Notes: generated by a model from the letters alone, not told the origin. Shown: positions 1 to 12,755, numbered from the stretch's first letter. The stretch: DNA of 64,000 bases from Pseudisothecium myosuroides (GCA_951799445.1 OX637287.1:45289724-45353723); one strand, 5' to 3'. Numbers and translations: made by a program.

Positions 1-290
1 TGATTGCGGTTGATAATTGGCAACCACGCTTGCAAATGGTGGTTGCCATTCCACACCAAAAAACATCTTGCCAGGAAAAAACTTTGAGATTTTCATCATT
101 TTTGAATTTTTTTTTCTCAAATGCAGCATTTGCCTGCACCTAATAGGCACTCCATGATTTAATAATATCATTCGTGGCATTTACTGTCTTCCCCTTATTG
201 TTTTCCAAGGCCACATAGAAAATTCCATTTCCTTCCATATAACTACAAGTAACAAAGTGTGCAGCAAGATTCATGACCTTATTCTTCAAA
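1..290 (-). pseudogene. Broken coding remnant at the left edge
   Basis: Read on the minus strand, about 270-120 translates as protein-like sequence (AAHFVTCSYMEGNGIFYVAL, then an Asn/Lys-rich stretch ending near IIKSWSAY). A stop follows, and the reading continues in another frame to the window edge with a second protein-like stretch (FFPGKMFFGVEWQPPFASVV). At least one stop and one frameshift make it non-functional. I do not recognise the family; it may be part of a transposon gene extending left of the window. Confidence 0.35.
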
Positions 291-321
291 AAAATTTTGA
301 CAACTGTCCAAAAAATTATAC

Positions 322-556
322 ATAATAAAAAAATATTGATTTTTGATTTTGACCTTGGTACCTTAAAATTGATTTTGCCCTTGATACCTTAACTTCTCAA
401 GATGAAGAGAAGTGTTTACAATCTCTTTCTTTAAAGAGCTATGCAATTGTAACTCTGGCTGATCTTCAGAAGGAAGCTAAAGCACAACAATTAATCTTTG
501 TGCTTGTGGATCTTCTTGTATCAACATCTTTGAAATATTGTTTAAATCAAGATTAA
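322..556 (+). pseudogene. Open frame without start, possible exon remnant
   Basis: About 77 codons stay open to a TAA at 554-556. They include a plausible amphipathic stretch (AIVTLADLQKEAKAQQLIFV) but no upstream ATG. The first part holds two near-identical copies of a 24-base stretch (around 343-366 and 370-393). It may be a decayed exon or chance in AT-rich DNA; no family recognised. Confidence 0.15.
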
Positions 557-612
557 AAAAATTCTAGTTAATGAATATATATTGTACAACATGTAATTCA
601 ATATAACAACTA

Positions 613-2110
613 TTAACGGCTGGGCACTAAGAAAGCCCAATTTTTTTTTTGCATTTGAACAAATTCTAGCATAAGTTGCAAGTAAATTTGAATCCCAAAA
701 ACTGTGGCCATTAACGGCTGTGCATTAGGAAGGCAAAAAAGCTTTTAGCATTGACCAAATTGTAGCATATTTTGCAAGCAAATTTAATTCCAAAAACCGT
801 GGTTGTTAACAATTGTGCATTATGAAGGCAAAAAAAATTCAGCATTTGACCAAATTGTAGCATATATTGTAAGCAAATTTGAACCCCAAAATCGTGGATG
901 TTAACAATTGTACATTAGAAAGTCCCAATTTTTTTTGCATTTGACCAAATTGTATTAAATATTGCAAACAAATTTGAACCCCCCAAACCGTAGCTGTAAA
1001 CCCCTAAAGGTTTTTGACTATGTTTTCACCAAAAACGCTCCAAAACTGCCATTTCTAATAGAAGTACCAAATTTTAGAAAAAACATTTTTGAACACATAT
1101 ATCTATAGGATCTTGTAGTACACTAGTTTAAGAAGATGTGGAAAAAATTTCAAAATTTTCCACCATGTAGATTGCAAGATATTAGCGTTTGAATTGATAG
1201 AAAATTTTCTTTTGTCCCTGCAAAAAAATGGGCAGCTGGCCTTTACAAGGTCACATTTGTATGAAAAAATATCCAAAATGGTGGTTACTCTTTGGATTCA
1301 TTCTTCAAAGCAAATTGGCTACATGCTTGAAAAATTTCAGATCATTTGGAATTGTACAGCATACAGGAAAAAAATAGTAAGTAGAAAGAGGTAGATAATG
1401 ATTCAAAACACTAAATCGTTAAGAAATTATTTATGGAATTGAAAATGCCAATTCCAGTGGTTGTAATGTTGTAATAAATAATATTTATCCTACAATTTTA
1501 TTTTTTTACAGAAATATTGAAAATTGAGTGAAATAATAGACTTCAAAGTGTATTTTAGCGTAGAGATTCCATAACTACCTCCAAACTAAATGACTCCTCA
1601 TAACTTTTGACTCATTAATCCAAATGGAATGATTCAAAGCTGTCCACATATATATAAATCTATAAAAGCAATTTCAAATTTTTATATTTCAAGAAAATGA
1701 CTTTTAAAGAGTTTTTTGCATTGCCTGGGCTGCCCGCCGAACGTGGAAAATTACATATCATGCAATAACTTTTTAACCGTGCACTCAAAAGTTATGAAAA
1801 TTATTGGGCCTTAAAGCTACACCTTGGGCACATCTTGTGTGAAAGTTTTAGAGGAAAAAACAAAATTTCCATTCGTAGTGAGCTGCCCAAAATCGCTGTG
1901 TTGCCAAAAAATGGTGTTTGGTCCTTCCTTTAGGGATGGATTATCGGCTGGGGTTGAAGAAGGCAAAAAATTTCAACATTTGATCAAATTGTATTAAGTA
2001 TTGCAAGCAAATTTGAACCCCAAAAATCGTAGCCGTTAACGACTGGGGTTGAAGAAGGAAAAAAAAATCAACATTTGACCAAATTTTAGCATATGTTGCA
2101 AGCAATTTGG
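613..2110. repeat. Tandem array, ~95-bp unit, six copies, interrupted by a transposon
   Basis: Units begin near 613, 711, 806, 901, 997 and 2036, each starting around TTAACGGCTG or a close variant, followed by an A-rich stretch, then ATTTGACCAAATTGTAGCAT, GCAAGCAAATTTGAA and an AACCGTGG tail. The fifth unit is split by the TTAA-type element at 1001-1936, which entered at the TTAA that opens each unit. Confidence 0.8.
1001..1936. mobile_element. TTAA-family non-autonomous DNA transposon (copy 1)
   Basis: Left end CCCCTAAAGGTTTTTGAC, right end GGTCCTTCCTTTAGGGA. Length 936 bp, matching the family norm of about 0.92 kb. The left flank (TAAA) and right flank are degraded from TTAA. The interior shares blocks with the other copies, such as the stretch around AATGGCAGTTTTGG and the ATCTTGCAATCTAC region. 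No coding capacity. It splits the fifth unit of the 95-bp tandem array. Confidence 0.75.
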
Positions 2111-2249
2111 CAACAACTAATCAAATTTATGTAGATTTGAAGGTCAATAGTTGTGAGTGCATCTACAAGAGAAGACAAACTCTTTATACGAGTGGGGTGG
2201 TAGGAGGTAAAACAACTCATGTGGGATATGTAAATTAGGATTACTAGGA

Positions 2250-2693
2250 GCTCAACTACTCATATCTAGTTAAGTCAAAACCAGGAATTGTATTCAATGT
2301 ACAACTTTGGACCTCATTTTGGCATAGTAGAAGAATTTTCTTAAGAAAATTTTGAACCAAAAAAAAATTAGTAAATGAAGTTAAATTTTATTTACAAAAA
2401 TCTGTTTGAGATTTCAAGTCTTAAATCAAAAGTTATAAACAAAATCCATAGAAGGGTTGGAAGGGACATTTTTTTTGACATTTTCAAACATCTTCTCTAA
2501 ATTTTATCCATAACTTTCTTTTGGAGGTTCAAAATCACAAACGGATTTTTGGAGATGAAAGTAATATGGATTCACCAACTTTTTTTTGTTCTAAAGATTT
2601 TGGAAAAAATTATTCTACTATGCCAAAATGAGGTCTAAAGTTCTACATTGAACACAATTCCTGCGTTTTGACAATGAGTGGTCAAACTCTCAT
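2250..2693. mobile_element. Long-inverted-repeat element (uninterrupted copy)
   Basis: The two ends are inverted copies of about 65 bp: the left end runs through CAGGAATTGTATTCAATG and CCTCATTTTGGCATAGTAGAA, and the right end is its complement (TTCTACTATGCCAAAATGAGG, then ATTGAACACAATTCCTG). It is non-coding. A second copy lies at 30365-31523, where another element is inserted. Superfamily not assigned. Confidence 0.7.
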
Positions 2694-3009
2694 TTTTGAA
2701 TTGTCTTATATTCTTTGAGGATTCATGATGGACAATGAATTTCATTATAAAAACAACCTCTCAACCATTTAATCTCACTAAATGTTAATGAAGTAATTCC
2801 TTCATTCAACCATAAAAAAAATTCTTGATGATAGATGGTCAAATGATAGTTAATATATGGTGAAATGAATTGTTATTGGATTCTTTGGATTTTTGGCAAA
2901 CCATCTTCACATTTATGTGTAAATTTGGTTATTTGGTCCTAGATTTAGCAAAAAAAAATGGCATTTTTTTTAGCTAATTTAAGCCAAGCTTACTATCTGA
3001 GTACAACAT

Positions 3010-5120
3010 TTGTTCAGATGATTGTGGATGGACTTGGGAGTGGAGTTGATCTTGTAAAACAGATGCAATTAAGTGGCAAATTTGAGAATTGCTTTGTCAT
3101 GTTTGATCATGTGAAGAGGGTGAAATCATAGACAACTATCGCTTGTCACATCTATGACTCCACTTATTGCAAAGTCATGACCATTGTTATTTATGATACA
3201 CATACTGAGGGACCAAAGGCCAACTCATTTTTGGCGTTGTCTGAATAGGTCATGGTAGAAAATGGAGTGTTGGATCCAACCTTCCAAGGATTCATGTGTG
3301 ATAGTGCTCAAACCAACTTTAATGTAGTTTACATTGTGTATCGGTCACGGTTTCCATTTGTTCCAATGGTAGACCGGGAAAGGACTTGCTTGTTTCACTG
3401 GGCAATAAACATGTACAAGCACACAAAGAAGCTAATCGCCAAAGAATTATAGAACTAGCATATCCAACTCTACAAATAGTACAAAGATGCACAGCATTAA
3501 TGTCTAAAGTAGACATTCAAGATGTTTTTAGAATCAGAGTTTGGGTGGTACTCCTCTGAAGCTATATTAGAAGCGGAAACTTGTGAACTAGAGGATTGGA
3601 TCGCATTTTGGTACTTTTGATACCGTCAGTGGGGTGGATTCATGGAAACGGTATTACTTTTAACCTCATTTCATTTTTCTATTTTTTTAGCCTAAATTCT
3701 AAATCGGAAACCGTTTGAATAATGACTTCATTCATCATCTTTGTAGAAACTAAAAAAAAGGAACTAATGGATGTCCCAATGTGCAACCTCAAAGAAACAG
3801 TGCACTATAAACAAATACAAGCTTCTGGGAAATATGGATTTAACATGTTAGTTGCCACGTATAATGACTGGATTTGAGCCTTCATGTAAATGACCAACTA
3901 TAGAGCTTGCTCTATGGGGGCCCTTTTGGAAAAAAACCCTCCAAAAAGGATTTAAAATTAAAGAGAGCTATAGCATTTGGAAAGGGAAAGAAAATTGCAA
4001 ACGCATTTAACAAGATGCTTGAAGCAAAAGACTTCTGCATTCAAATTCCACACTTAGAAAGGAAAGAGGTTTTCAGATCTAATAAAAGGAAATTGGATCT
4101 TCTAATCAATTTTGAAGGTGATATTCATCACCTCAACAAGGTTAACTTCTCTCATCCTTGAATTCAAATTAGATCGTCCATTACTAGAATGCAACTTGGG
4201 ACAGTACAGTTGAGGAGTTTAAAGCAATTATGTCCCATACTTGATTTGTGGTAGAAACGGATTGCAATACATTGGAACCCATAGCAAGAATTTCACACAA
4301 ATCAAGGAAAGAATGTCACACCATTTAGAAGTACACATAGGCCAAATGCAAGCTATTAATTGTTAGGCATGAGAAACCCACTGTTGCCCCTACTTACAAA
4401 GGGCAAAAGAGTAAGTATAAAGGTACGGCAGTTCAAATCAAGAATTTTTGGTTTTGTTCTTTCCAAATTGCATGATACATCATGGGACCTAAGCTTTCTC
4501 ATATTCTTATCCGAGAAAAGATCCCCAAGGTCTAGCTTGTTTTTACCAATACCAATTTTACTTGTACCAAAATCATTGAGCTTGAATAAGTTGGCTCCGC
4601 CTACAGTCTATCGAGCCAATGTCACCTTAACATCTATTCACCTCGCCTAGGATATTTGAGCATAAGCTGCGGATTTATTCTTGACCACCACATGTTGAAA
4701 GAATCTTTTCCATTCAGAATGGCAAGCAAGTTTGTCAAAGCAGTAATTGAAAATCACCGCAATATGTAGGAATTTGCAAGGAATGTTACTGCAAGTATGA
4801 TTAGAGTGAACTTCCGTCCTTGCCCTGGACTTAGTGCTATTTCTTATGCTTTCGTCCAGGACTGAACATGACCAAAAGGTTTATAACATCACACTTTTCA
4901 ATTTTCCATCTTGTACATACATGTCTCCAATATGGAAGCATGAATGGGACTCCCATTGGAAGCGTGGCATGTACTTAAACTGCAAACACCTTTATTACAT
5001 CTTTTGTTACTTTTACAAACTAGATTATAAGATAGACACGTTCATCCACGTTCCTACCCTTAGCTTGGATGAAGTTAAGCAAGCATTTGTTATTGCCAGA
5101 ATCATCAAGACATACAAGTA
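3010..5120 (+). pseudogene. SWIM-domain transposase-like pseudogene
   Basis: A decayed gene across three frames with many stops. In order I see CFVMFDHVKRVK and TTIACHIYDSTYCKVMTIVI near 3090-3200. Next comes GFMCDSAQ (Asp at 3300), then MVDRERTCLFHW, then GWYSSEAI near 3545. A Lys-rich block with KRAIAFGKGKKIA is at 3907-4161. A SWIM-like zinc motif follows at 4912-4989 (Cys, then Cys-Lys-His), with the second residue of its first Cys-X-Cys changed to Tyr. The tail is TFIHVPTLSLDEVKQAF. Order and motifs fit a MULE/FAR1-like transposase carrying a C-terminal SWIM finger. The Asp residues in the MTIVIYD and CDSAQ contexts may be catalytic-core remnants; that is inference. Exact superfamily uncertain. 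Confidence 0.6.
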
Positions 5121-5129
5121 AGTTGACAA

Positions 5130-5935
5130 AATATTAGCATGATATGAGTAGATACATAGCACCAATATTATATCTTCAAAATCTCCAAATTCAAGTAGTA
5201 AAAAATCATATTCATATTCCAATATACATTCCTTGCTGCAATCAAAGAATATTTTATTATGTACACAATGTTCCACATCCTATGATATTTTAATTGAAAT
5301 TGTCTTCTTCTCATCCTTAGAATTGCCTCTAAATTATTTGTACTTTCACTTGATGAGACTACTCTAGGATAGCCTCTCAAAACGTGATATAAATTTCAAA
5401 ACATACAAAAGCTCCAACTTCCCATGATTCAAGATTTAAAATCCATGGTCATGGGTCCCGTGTAATAGGTTGTATTTTTCTAAATATAATAAATTTTATT
5501 GAAAAAACATCAGTCTTTTAATTTTTTAACCAAAAAATTTAGAAATTACATCATGTTCTAAATTTCTAGGCTCAAGGCTCACACAATCCCCGCTCACCAC
5601 TTTTAGGCTCACACTCACATGCTAGTGTTGTTGCCTTCAAATATAAGCACTATGGAATGAGATATGAAATCCTCGAGATGACATGCATGTCCAAGAAGTT
5701 CCATTCATGACTTTGAATAAAACTAGAAATCTTGTTGATTTAGCAATTAAAAGCATAATTTTAACTAGAAGCCATTTGTCAAACCCTATATTAGTCGCGC
5801 GTATTGCCAAATTGCATGCACCTCTTTCACTTGCAAATCCGACTTGCTTCCAAGTTTTAAGCTTCAAGTTTTTTTGTTTTTTTTACTAACTCTTAAACAA
5901 TTCAGTATAGGGATGGCACATTACAATTTACAAGG
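5130..5935. other. Gene-free AT-rich stretch
   Basis: No convincing gene. The stretch around 5665-5700 (GAGATGACATGCATGTCC) recurs near 30000 (GAGATGGCATGCGTGTCC), so a low-copy dispersed repeat is present. The overlapping sense and antisense frames here (5637-5889) are short and unrecognised. Confidence 0.4.
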
Positions 5936-5939
5936 TACG

Positions 5940-6191
5940 CATTAGAGAAAATTTAGGGACTTTGGAGGGTCTTTGACATTTTGACAACAATGCAATTATA
6001 GCAAAAGCACAAATAAAAAGACAATATTTTGTTATAAAATTAAGAAATTATTTTTCCACATCACCTTAGGTGATATAAAAAAATAGTATTTTTAAAAAAA
6101 TTATTAAAAAAATGTTATTTTTTATTTCCATGTATTTGCACTTCTATCAAATGTCAAACAACCCTCTAAAGGCCTTAGATGTTCTCTAATG
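5940..6191. mobile_element. ATTAGAGAAA-end MITE
   Basis: Inverted ends CATTAGAGAAAATTTAGGGA and TTAGATGTTCTCTAATG, each followed inward by a CCTC/GAGG-containing block. About 250 bp, non-coding. It belongs with the copies at 21856, 29595, 37328, 37389, 44710 and 52907. Confidence 0.65.
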
Positions 6192-6194
6192 GAA

Positions 6195-7560
6195 TGTTTA
6201 TATTGGAGGTTTTTTTGTCTCTATCTAAATTTATTTATAGATATTGAAGGTGGATTTTTTTGTGGTTGTTGTTGTGCGTAGGAAGAAGCTAAGGTCATGG
6301 CATTGTGATATTTGCTCCAAGCATGGGAGTAACTATGTTGTTTTGCGGGATTTTAATTATGTTTATCATTTGCACAGAAAGAAATCATGTCCTAAATGAC
6401 TAGCCACAACAATTGAAAATTGTCCACAATGATTGTAAGTGAGTTGTTGCCAATAATTTTAGTAATTGTAGACAAGTTGTTTAGGACATGTTTTTCTACT
6501 AGCTTTGCCGTAAACCAATATCTACAAAAGTGTACTTTGGTTCCAATTAGCAAATGTGGTTGGTTGTTCTCATTGGACTTCTACAAGGTTTAATACTTTT
6601 GTTTTGTTCTTTTTCCCACCATATTGTTGTTGTGTTGTAGAGTAATGAAGTCATTTTCATGTTTAGAATTCCATACTGAGCAATGCTAAATGATTTCAGT
6701 AAACCGTAAACACCTATTCTTGTATTTGCAATGGTTTGTTGTAGGGAGGTAGGATGAATGCTACCGTAATAGTGCAACCTTGTTATTTTGCTAGATATAT
6801 TGCCCATATCTAAAATGGTAATTAATATTAAAATAACAAAATTTGTCCATAATTTTCTATGGATGCGCTGATGGTTATGATAAGACTTTGTCTTGTTGTT
6901 GTGAGTTTTTTTTTTAATAATTTCTTATCAGGTTATAAACTTGGCAACTATGAAGCAAAAACTAAAACTCTTAAATTAACAAAGTTGTATGGAAAAAAGT
7001 AAGGAAAAAATTTAAACAAATAATATCTCCATCTATAATAGAATACCATAATTTTTGGTGGAAAAATAATAATAATCCTTCTAAAAATACCCTTTAGACA
7101 CATGTATATGGAAAATAATATATACTCCTTTCCCCCATTATAGTAGTCCTTTTTGTAATAGTGAAAGTATTAAGGATTTGGCAACATTTTTTAAATGCAT
7201 GTTATAATCAAATGATTATATTAATAGTGAAAGGTGCAAAACAAGTGAACGTGGCTATTAATTAATTGCAATCTAGGAAAGATCAGAGATTGAATAGGAA
7301 ATTGTAATAGATTTAAAGTTCCACACATAAATAAGAGTCAACTTTATAGAGAAGAAAGCCTTTCTAGCTATACAACTTCTTGTCTTGTTTGTATATTTAG
7401 ATTTGCACAAGAACAGCTTGGAATTCAATAAACTTGATAAAAAGTTCAATATTTTTGTTTTTTGACTTAGTAAACTTCAAATTGCTATAAACAATCCATT
7501 TTAAGAATTCTTTGATTTGAGGAGTGGATAATAAACTAGACTTTTTGTGCTTCATTTAAT
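6195..7560. other. Gene-free AT-rich stretch
   Basis: No gene, tRNA or clear repeat boundary seen. Short frames on both strands show no recognisable protein. Confidence 0.4.
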
Positions 7561-7567
7561 TACTTAA

Positions 7568-7845
7568 CCCCTAAGGCCCCAAGACTCCCATCAATGGACT
7601 CTTGAAGGTTTGGGTGGATACTCCTATGATCTCAATTTTGGCAAGATTTTTTGAATTTCTTTTCAAGATAGAAAAATTGATTAGATTTTTAGAAATATAA
7701 TTTTTATTCCAATTAGTACTCAGAAGACAAAGTTATGCTACAATAAGCCCAAAATAAGCAAGGGTGGGTAGCAAAAAAAATTAATTTTAAATTAAAAAAT
7801 TAATTAATTAAAAATAAAATAAAATTAATGAATTAAAAAAATATA

Positions 7846-7941
<96 letters not shown>

Positions 7942-8329
7942 CAATTCCATCTTAGGGCTGTCAATAATTTAATTCTTCCTTCAATCCTTCCATCTTGTAC
8001 CCACTTTGATTTAACAATTTTTTAAATCATGAAAATTATAGGAAGGGGATTTGAGTTTTTTTCCTCAAATTTTTAAATAAATCAAATTTTTAATAGAAAA
8101 TAAATTTAAATTTCCAATTTGCAGTAGAAAATTTTTAAGTTAAGAAGATTCAAATCTAGTCAAGCTAGGGAAAGAAAACTCCTTTTTTTTTTACTTTAAA
8201 TGCTTATATACCTTGTGATTGATATGGTCAAAGTTTTTGAAATTTCTTTCAAAGATTTTTGTATTAGTTTAGTGAAAGATTGTTTGGTTGGATATACAAA
8301 AAAAAAAAATGGCCTTGATATTTTAGGGG
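7568..8329. mobile_element. TTAA-family transposon (copy 2), carrying a TA microsatellite
   Basis: TTAA at 7564-7567 precedes CCCCTAAGGCCCCAAG. The right end is GGCCTTGATATTTTAGGGG, followed by TCAA (decayed TTAA). The interior is expanded by a long TA run. The right half, with its flank from 8334, also appears at 31.7-31.85 kb, about 38.15 kb and 52.49-52.59 kb, so this insertion predates duplication of the surrounding block. Confidence 0.75.
7854..7939. repeat. (TA)n microsatellite
   Basis: About 43 TA units in a row, lying inside the TTAA-family transposon. Confidence 0.95.
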
Positions 8330-8516
8330 TCAATTTTAGAAATAAAATAAATATCTTCAATTCTAAAATTAGATTTGAATTAAAAGAGACAAATAATTTG
8401 GAAAAAATATAAAAAAACAAAAGGAAATAATATTATGGGATGGAGGAAGTAGTAACCAATCCACCCACCCATACGAGTGTACACATTGTCTACTTGTCCA
8501 ATCTGACGTCACTACT

Positions 8517-9373
8517 GGGTGATTGCAAGAAACACATGTAATATTTTTCGTCACATGTTCAATGCCGAAGTTGTTTTGTGACATAAGTATTGCAAAAATG
8601 ATTGAATGAACATGAAATTCAAAATTAAGCTTCCTAGAGCAATAGAAAATGCAATTGAATTATTTATTATTGCAACTTTTTCAAAATCAATTCAATAGCT
8701 AAAATTGAATTTTGAATATATGTCACGTGCATGCGGTTTTGGTGTTTTTTAGTACTATAGAGTACCTTTGGTGAGGAGTTACGTTGTCAAATTTGGTAGG
8801 CTAGCTCTTCTAATAGAAATACACCTTCTCAAAAGAGGGATTTCCAAAAACATGTTCCAAGTGTGTTTTACATTAGCGTAAAGTGTGCTATATTTAGATT
8901 GAATTTATGTTGAATTAAAAATGGTTTCTTAGTTTTGACTTTGATCTTCCTATTTTGCTCTTAGTTGACAACAATGGTCACTCTTAAAATAAGATTTTCA
9001 AGTTCATTTCCTAATTTTTAAAAATAGAGACGTGGAAGTCTCATTTTCTAGGATAAATTGTAGCTTGTGGGTCAAATTATAGTACTTCAAGGTACACAAA
9101 AAGACTCAACAGTCCTGGTGAGGACTTGTAGTACTTCCTATCTGCCAATATAAACTGTTTTTTTTATGGCAATTTAAGCATTTCCATCCATTTTTGTCAT
9201 CCAATGATGAACAACTCATGTTGCTAGAATAGTAAATTTGAAATCCAATTGACCATTCAGATTTTATATTCCACGCCCCCAATAGTACTAAAGGTGACTT
9301 GTAGTACAAAAAATACTAAAAGGCTGAAAATAAAAAACGTAACAAATAATACAAGTATTTCTTGCAATCACCC
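8517..9373. mobile_element. GGGTGATTGC-family transposon (copy 1)
   Basis: Ends GGGTGATTGCAAGAAACACA and GTATTTCTTGCAATCACCC, with 4-bp duplication TACT on both sides (8513-8516, 9374-9377). The paralogous site at about 32020-32035 reads straight through (CACTATTAGAATTTT), and the block B copy at about 37940-37960 is also unfilled. 857 bp, no coding capacity. Confidence 0.85.
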
Positions 9374-10492
9374 TACTAGAATTTTGAGTATTTTGGAACA
9401 TTTTCTAAAAACATTATTTTAACTAAGCAATGTTTGAGAATGAAAACAACATTCACAAACAACATTTGTGGTGGAAATACATTATAAATTTATAGACAAA
9501 AAAACTATGTCAAAGTACAAAATTGTAATTTGCCTTAGTTGGTGTTCCTGATGTTATTTCCATGCACATTTGTTTTCAAGGGAAGGCATTGTCTTAATAT
9601 TGTGATTGCCGATGTAGAGAGGGTGATAAAATGTATAAGGTAAAACAACCCATTCCAAGCACAAGGTTGCCTCGAGGGTTGCCTTGGTTCTCTGGGATCA
9701 TTAAAAATTGTGTGAAAAGGCAATAGCAATTGAAATTTTGTTTTTTTCAATTGGCGAAAGTATGTGATTTTTTTAAAAGTGTGTTGATTGTCCAAATGAG
9801 TTTGTAGACTACCTCATGATTGTAACTCATCTAAACTCTAAAGCAACTACATTGATTTTTTAAACTCTTTATAGAAACAATAGAAAAATTTTGAATTTGG
9901 ATTTCATAGTGCTTTAATAGAGTCTTTGCTTCCTCCTTGAATGTTCATTTTTGACAAATTAAAAAATCCAATTCCTATTCTAGAAAAATTAGCAAATACT
10001 TGTCTAAGGACTGATTCAACACTTTCAACCTTTGTAAAACTTGTAGTCTTAATAGGAAGATGAAGGCATGAAGCTATAATTAGTGTTTAAATATTGATGA
10101 TTATAAATGAAGCATAATTTATGCATTTGCATATACAAAAAATGATCATTTGTTCACAGCCTCAAATTTGACAAATGCTTGAGATGATACCCACTTCAAA
10201 ATTGAGAATAATTTATAAATATTTCTATTTAGAAATCACTCTTGCAAAACATCACTACAAATAAAAACATAGATATTTGTGTGCTAACTAGTCATAAAAG
10301 AAGGTTGAAATCCATAAACATTCTTGTTCAAAGGGATACCAAAACACTAATTCTTAAAGAGGAATTCACACTAATTCTTTTAGAATCCGTAGGCTTCTTA
10401 CTGAATTTAGTGCCTCTAACTTTCCATAGTGCATGACTTATTTGGTTGCATGTAGGATGAAGAAGGATGAATTTTCTATCACAACAATGTTA

Positions 10493-11609
10493 ACGGATAT
10501 TTTGTTAACCCCTAAAGAACCGGCATGCGTTTTTTGGCCGTATAGAAATTTTGGGCAGGTCCGTGTGACTAGAGATTTCCATATTTTAAGCTGAAATTTT
10601 AATAGAAGGTGGGCGCAAGGAATATCTTTCATATGCACTAAATTTCAGCACATTTGGAAATAGGAGTCAAAAGTTATGGCCAAATATGTTACTTTTTTTC
10701 GTAACTGGGCAGTCTGGGCAGCAAGAAAAATTTGGCAAAAATTTGATTTTTTTTTTAAAAATATTTTTTTCTTGTAGATTATATTTTGTCTATCTGGAAA
10801 GCTTTGATTCATTTCATTTGGATTTGTTATGAAAAAGTTATGGACATTCTTGTTTTTCGGGCAATTAGAGCATCTTCTTGAAAAAAATAACTTGTAGGAT
10901 GCATTTCTAAATGCTATTTTTGCAATTTAAATAAATAAATAAAAATTCATGGTTTAGTTCACTTGCTAGAACAATCTCACCATTGGAATTAGTGTATTTT
11001 AATTCTATCTAAAATATATTAATGTTTTAGATTTTCCTTCTATCTCGTACCTACTTCTACTTAACAAATTTTTTAGGAATGATAATTCAGTTTTTTTGAA
11101 TATTTTTTTTTTCATAGACTCTCAACTCAATTCTCCACTATAAAGATTTGATTCACAAAACTCTATAGTGCAAAAATTTTAAGTGAAAAATGTTTAAAGT
11201 CAAAAAATCTGGTCCCGCAATGTGCTGAAAAACTTGTTTTTTCCACTTTAAATGCAGATATCTTGCAATCTATGCGGTCAAAAATTCTGAAATTTTTTCC
11301 ACACATTCTCATACCAATTAGGTGTAAGATCCTACGGTTAGATGTGAAAAAAAAACAATTAAATTTTTTTTTTACTCTTTGCTATAGAAATGGCAATTTT
11401 GAGTGTTTTTTGGCAGAAAATAGGCCTCAGAACTTTGAGGGTTAAAATGGCAATATTCTTCCGCCATTTTTCCATTCATTTTCTAGGATTGCTATAGATT
11501 TCAAACCACATTGTCTAAAAATCTAGGACCAGTTCACATTTCAGACCGCATGGTCTAAACCTGAAAGTGCCAAGTTTGTGGAATATTGCCTTTTTAACGA
11601 AATATCCGT
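10493..11609. mobile_element. ACGGATATTTTGTTAAAA-end MITE, split by a TTAA element
   Basis: With the inner TTAA element removed, the ends are an inverted pair: ACGGATATTTTGTTAA leading into ATGGCAATATTC on the left, and GAATATTGCC leading into TTAACGAAATATCCGT on the right. Net size about 180 bp. The centre holds a palindrome around TTTCAGACCGCATGGTCTAAA. Paralogous sequence at about 33160 lacks it. Shorter relatives lie at 58261 and 59463. Confidence 0.75.
10509..11441. mobile_element. TTAA-family transposon (copy 3), mosaic ends
   Basis: Perfect TTAA on both sides (10505-10508 and 11442-11445). Left end CCCCTAAAGAACCGGCATG (subtype 2), right end GGCCTCAGAACTTTGAGGG (subtype 1), so it looks like a recombinant of two subfamilies. 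933 bp, no gene. It lies inside the smaller MITE 10493-11609. Confidence 0.85.
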
Positions 11610-12755
11610 TTGTTATATGTGTATAAATTACTCTGATAACACATCCTGGAAATTCAGAATCAGCCAAAATATTCAGAATCAGGTCTAGTTTCTTTGATCA
11701 CAATTAACATCCTTGAATCATAAGCATATCCCCCCCCCCCTCCTCAGGTTCTCCCAACTCTGAATCAATTCCGTTAATTTTCTTCATTGATAATGTCCTC
11801 GTATCGCAAGCATATTTGTCACGTACCCCAGGAATCCAAGGCGGTTTCCATTGAAAGTTTGACAGCTTCAATTCTGCTCAATCATAATATGTAACTTCAA
11901 TTGAAGTCTCCACATCTAAAACTGAAGTCCTCACATTCAAAAATTCTCTCATCCATTTCATACTACCGGTACTATATATTTGATATAACAATCTTCGAGC
12001 TGTCGATCAAGCCTGCAGCAACGCCTGCAAGCTACGGTTCCAATCCAAAACCCCATTTTCGTCACGGCAAGCTTGCAACCAGCCCATCACAACCTTGCAA
12101 ATTGAGTTATGTGACTTCCCAATGAAGACATAACACCACAAGCGAGTAAAGGTAAAACTAGAATTGATTTCCACCACAAGTAATCAGCTTCATGACAAAG
12201 ATTCCACACGGGAAGTACTCAAGTAACTGGACAAGTAAATGCTAATACGTTATTAAAGCAGGTTGCTCAGTAATACGAAGAGTCCAATGTCGAAGTCCTT
12301 TATTATATGTATACCGGTATAACGCACACACTTACCAATCATTGGAGGACATAACATATTTATAACGACAACATATATATTATTTCAACACCTCGAAGCA
12401 GAGCCCGTAACGCAGACACCTCAACATGAACACACACAGGCACAGCTCTACTGAATGGCTCCCTCCCAGACGTTCCATTCCTCACACACAGTATATTATT
12501 ATGAACTGCTTCTCCTAGCTAGCCTGTTCATAGCTGGCAGTGATCGGATCTCCTTCTCAAACACAAAAAATCCAAACGGGAGTCCAACGCTCTTCTACCA
12601 TTCATACTTCTACAATTACAAACATCTATATCTACGTGCATGCCCACATATATACTAGCTAGCATGCAGTTCCAAACGAATGGATCAAGAGCTAGCGAGC
12701 TTGTAGGTAGCTAGCAGGCTGCAGTGGATTGATCGATCGGAGCAACCCGGTCTAA
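11610..12755 (-). other. 3' flank / probable 3' UTR region of gene A
   Basis: GC-richer than its surroundings and alignable with the flanks of B, C and D, including landmarks such as GCTGTCGATCAAGCCTGC and the CTAGCTAGCCTGTTCATAGC region at 12500-12540. Conservation fades away from the gene, as expected for a 3' UTR plus old duplicated flank. The position matching gene B's AATAAA reads AATAATAT here (about 12491-12500). Confidence 0.5.
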
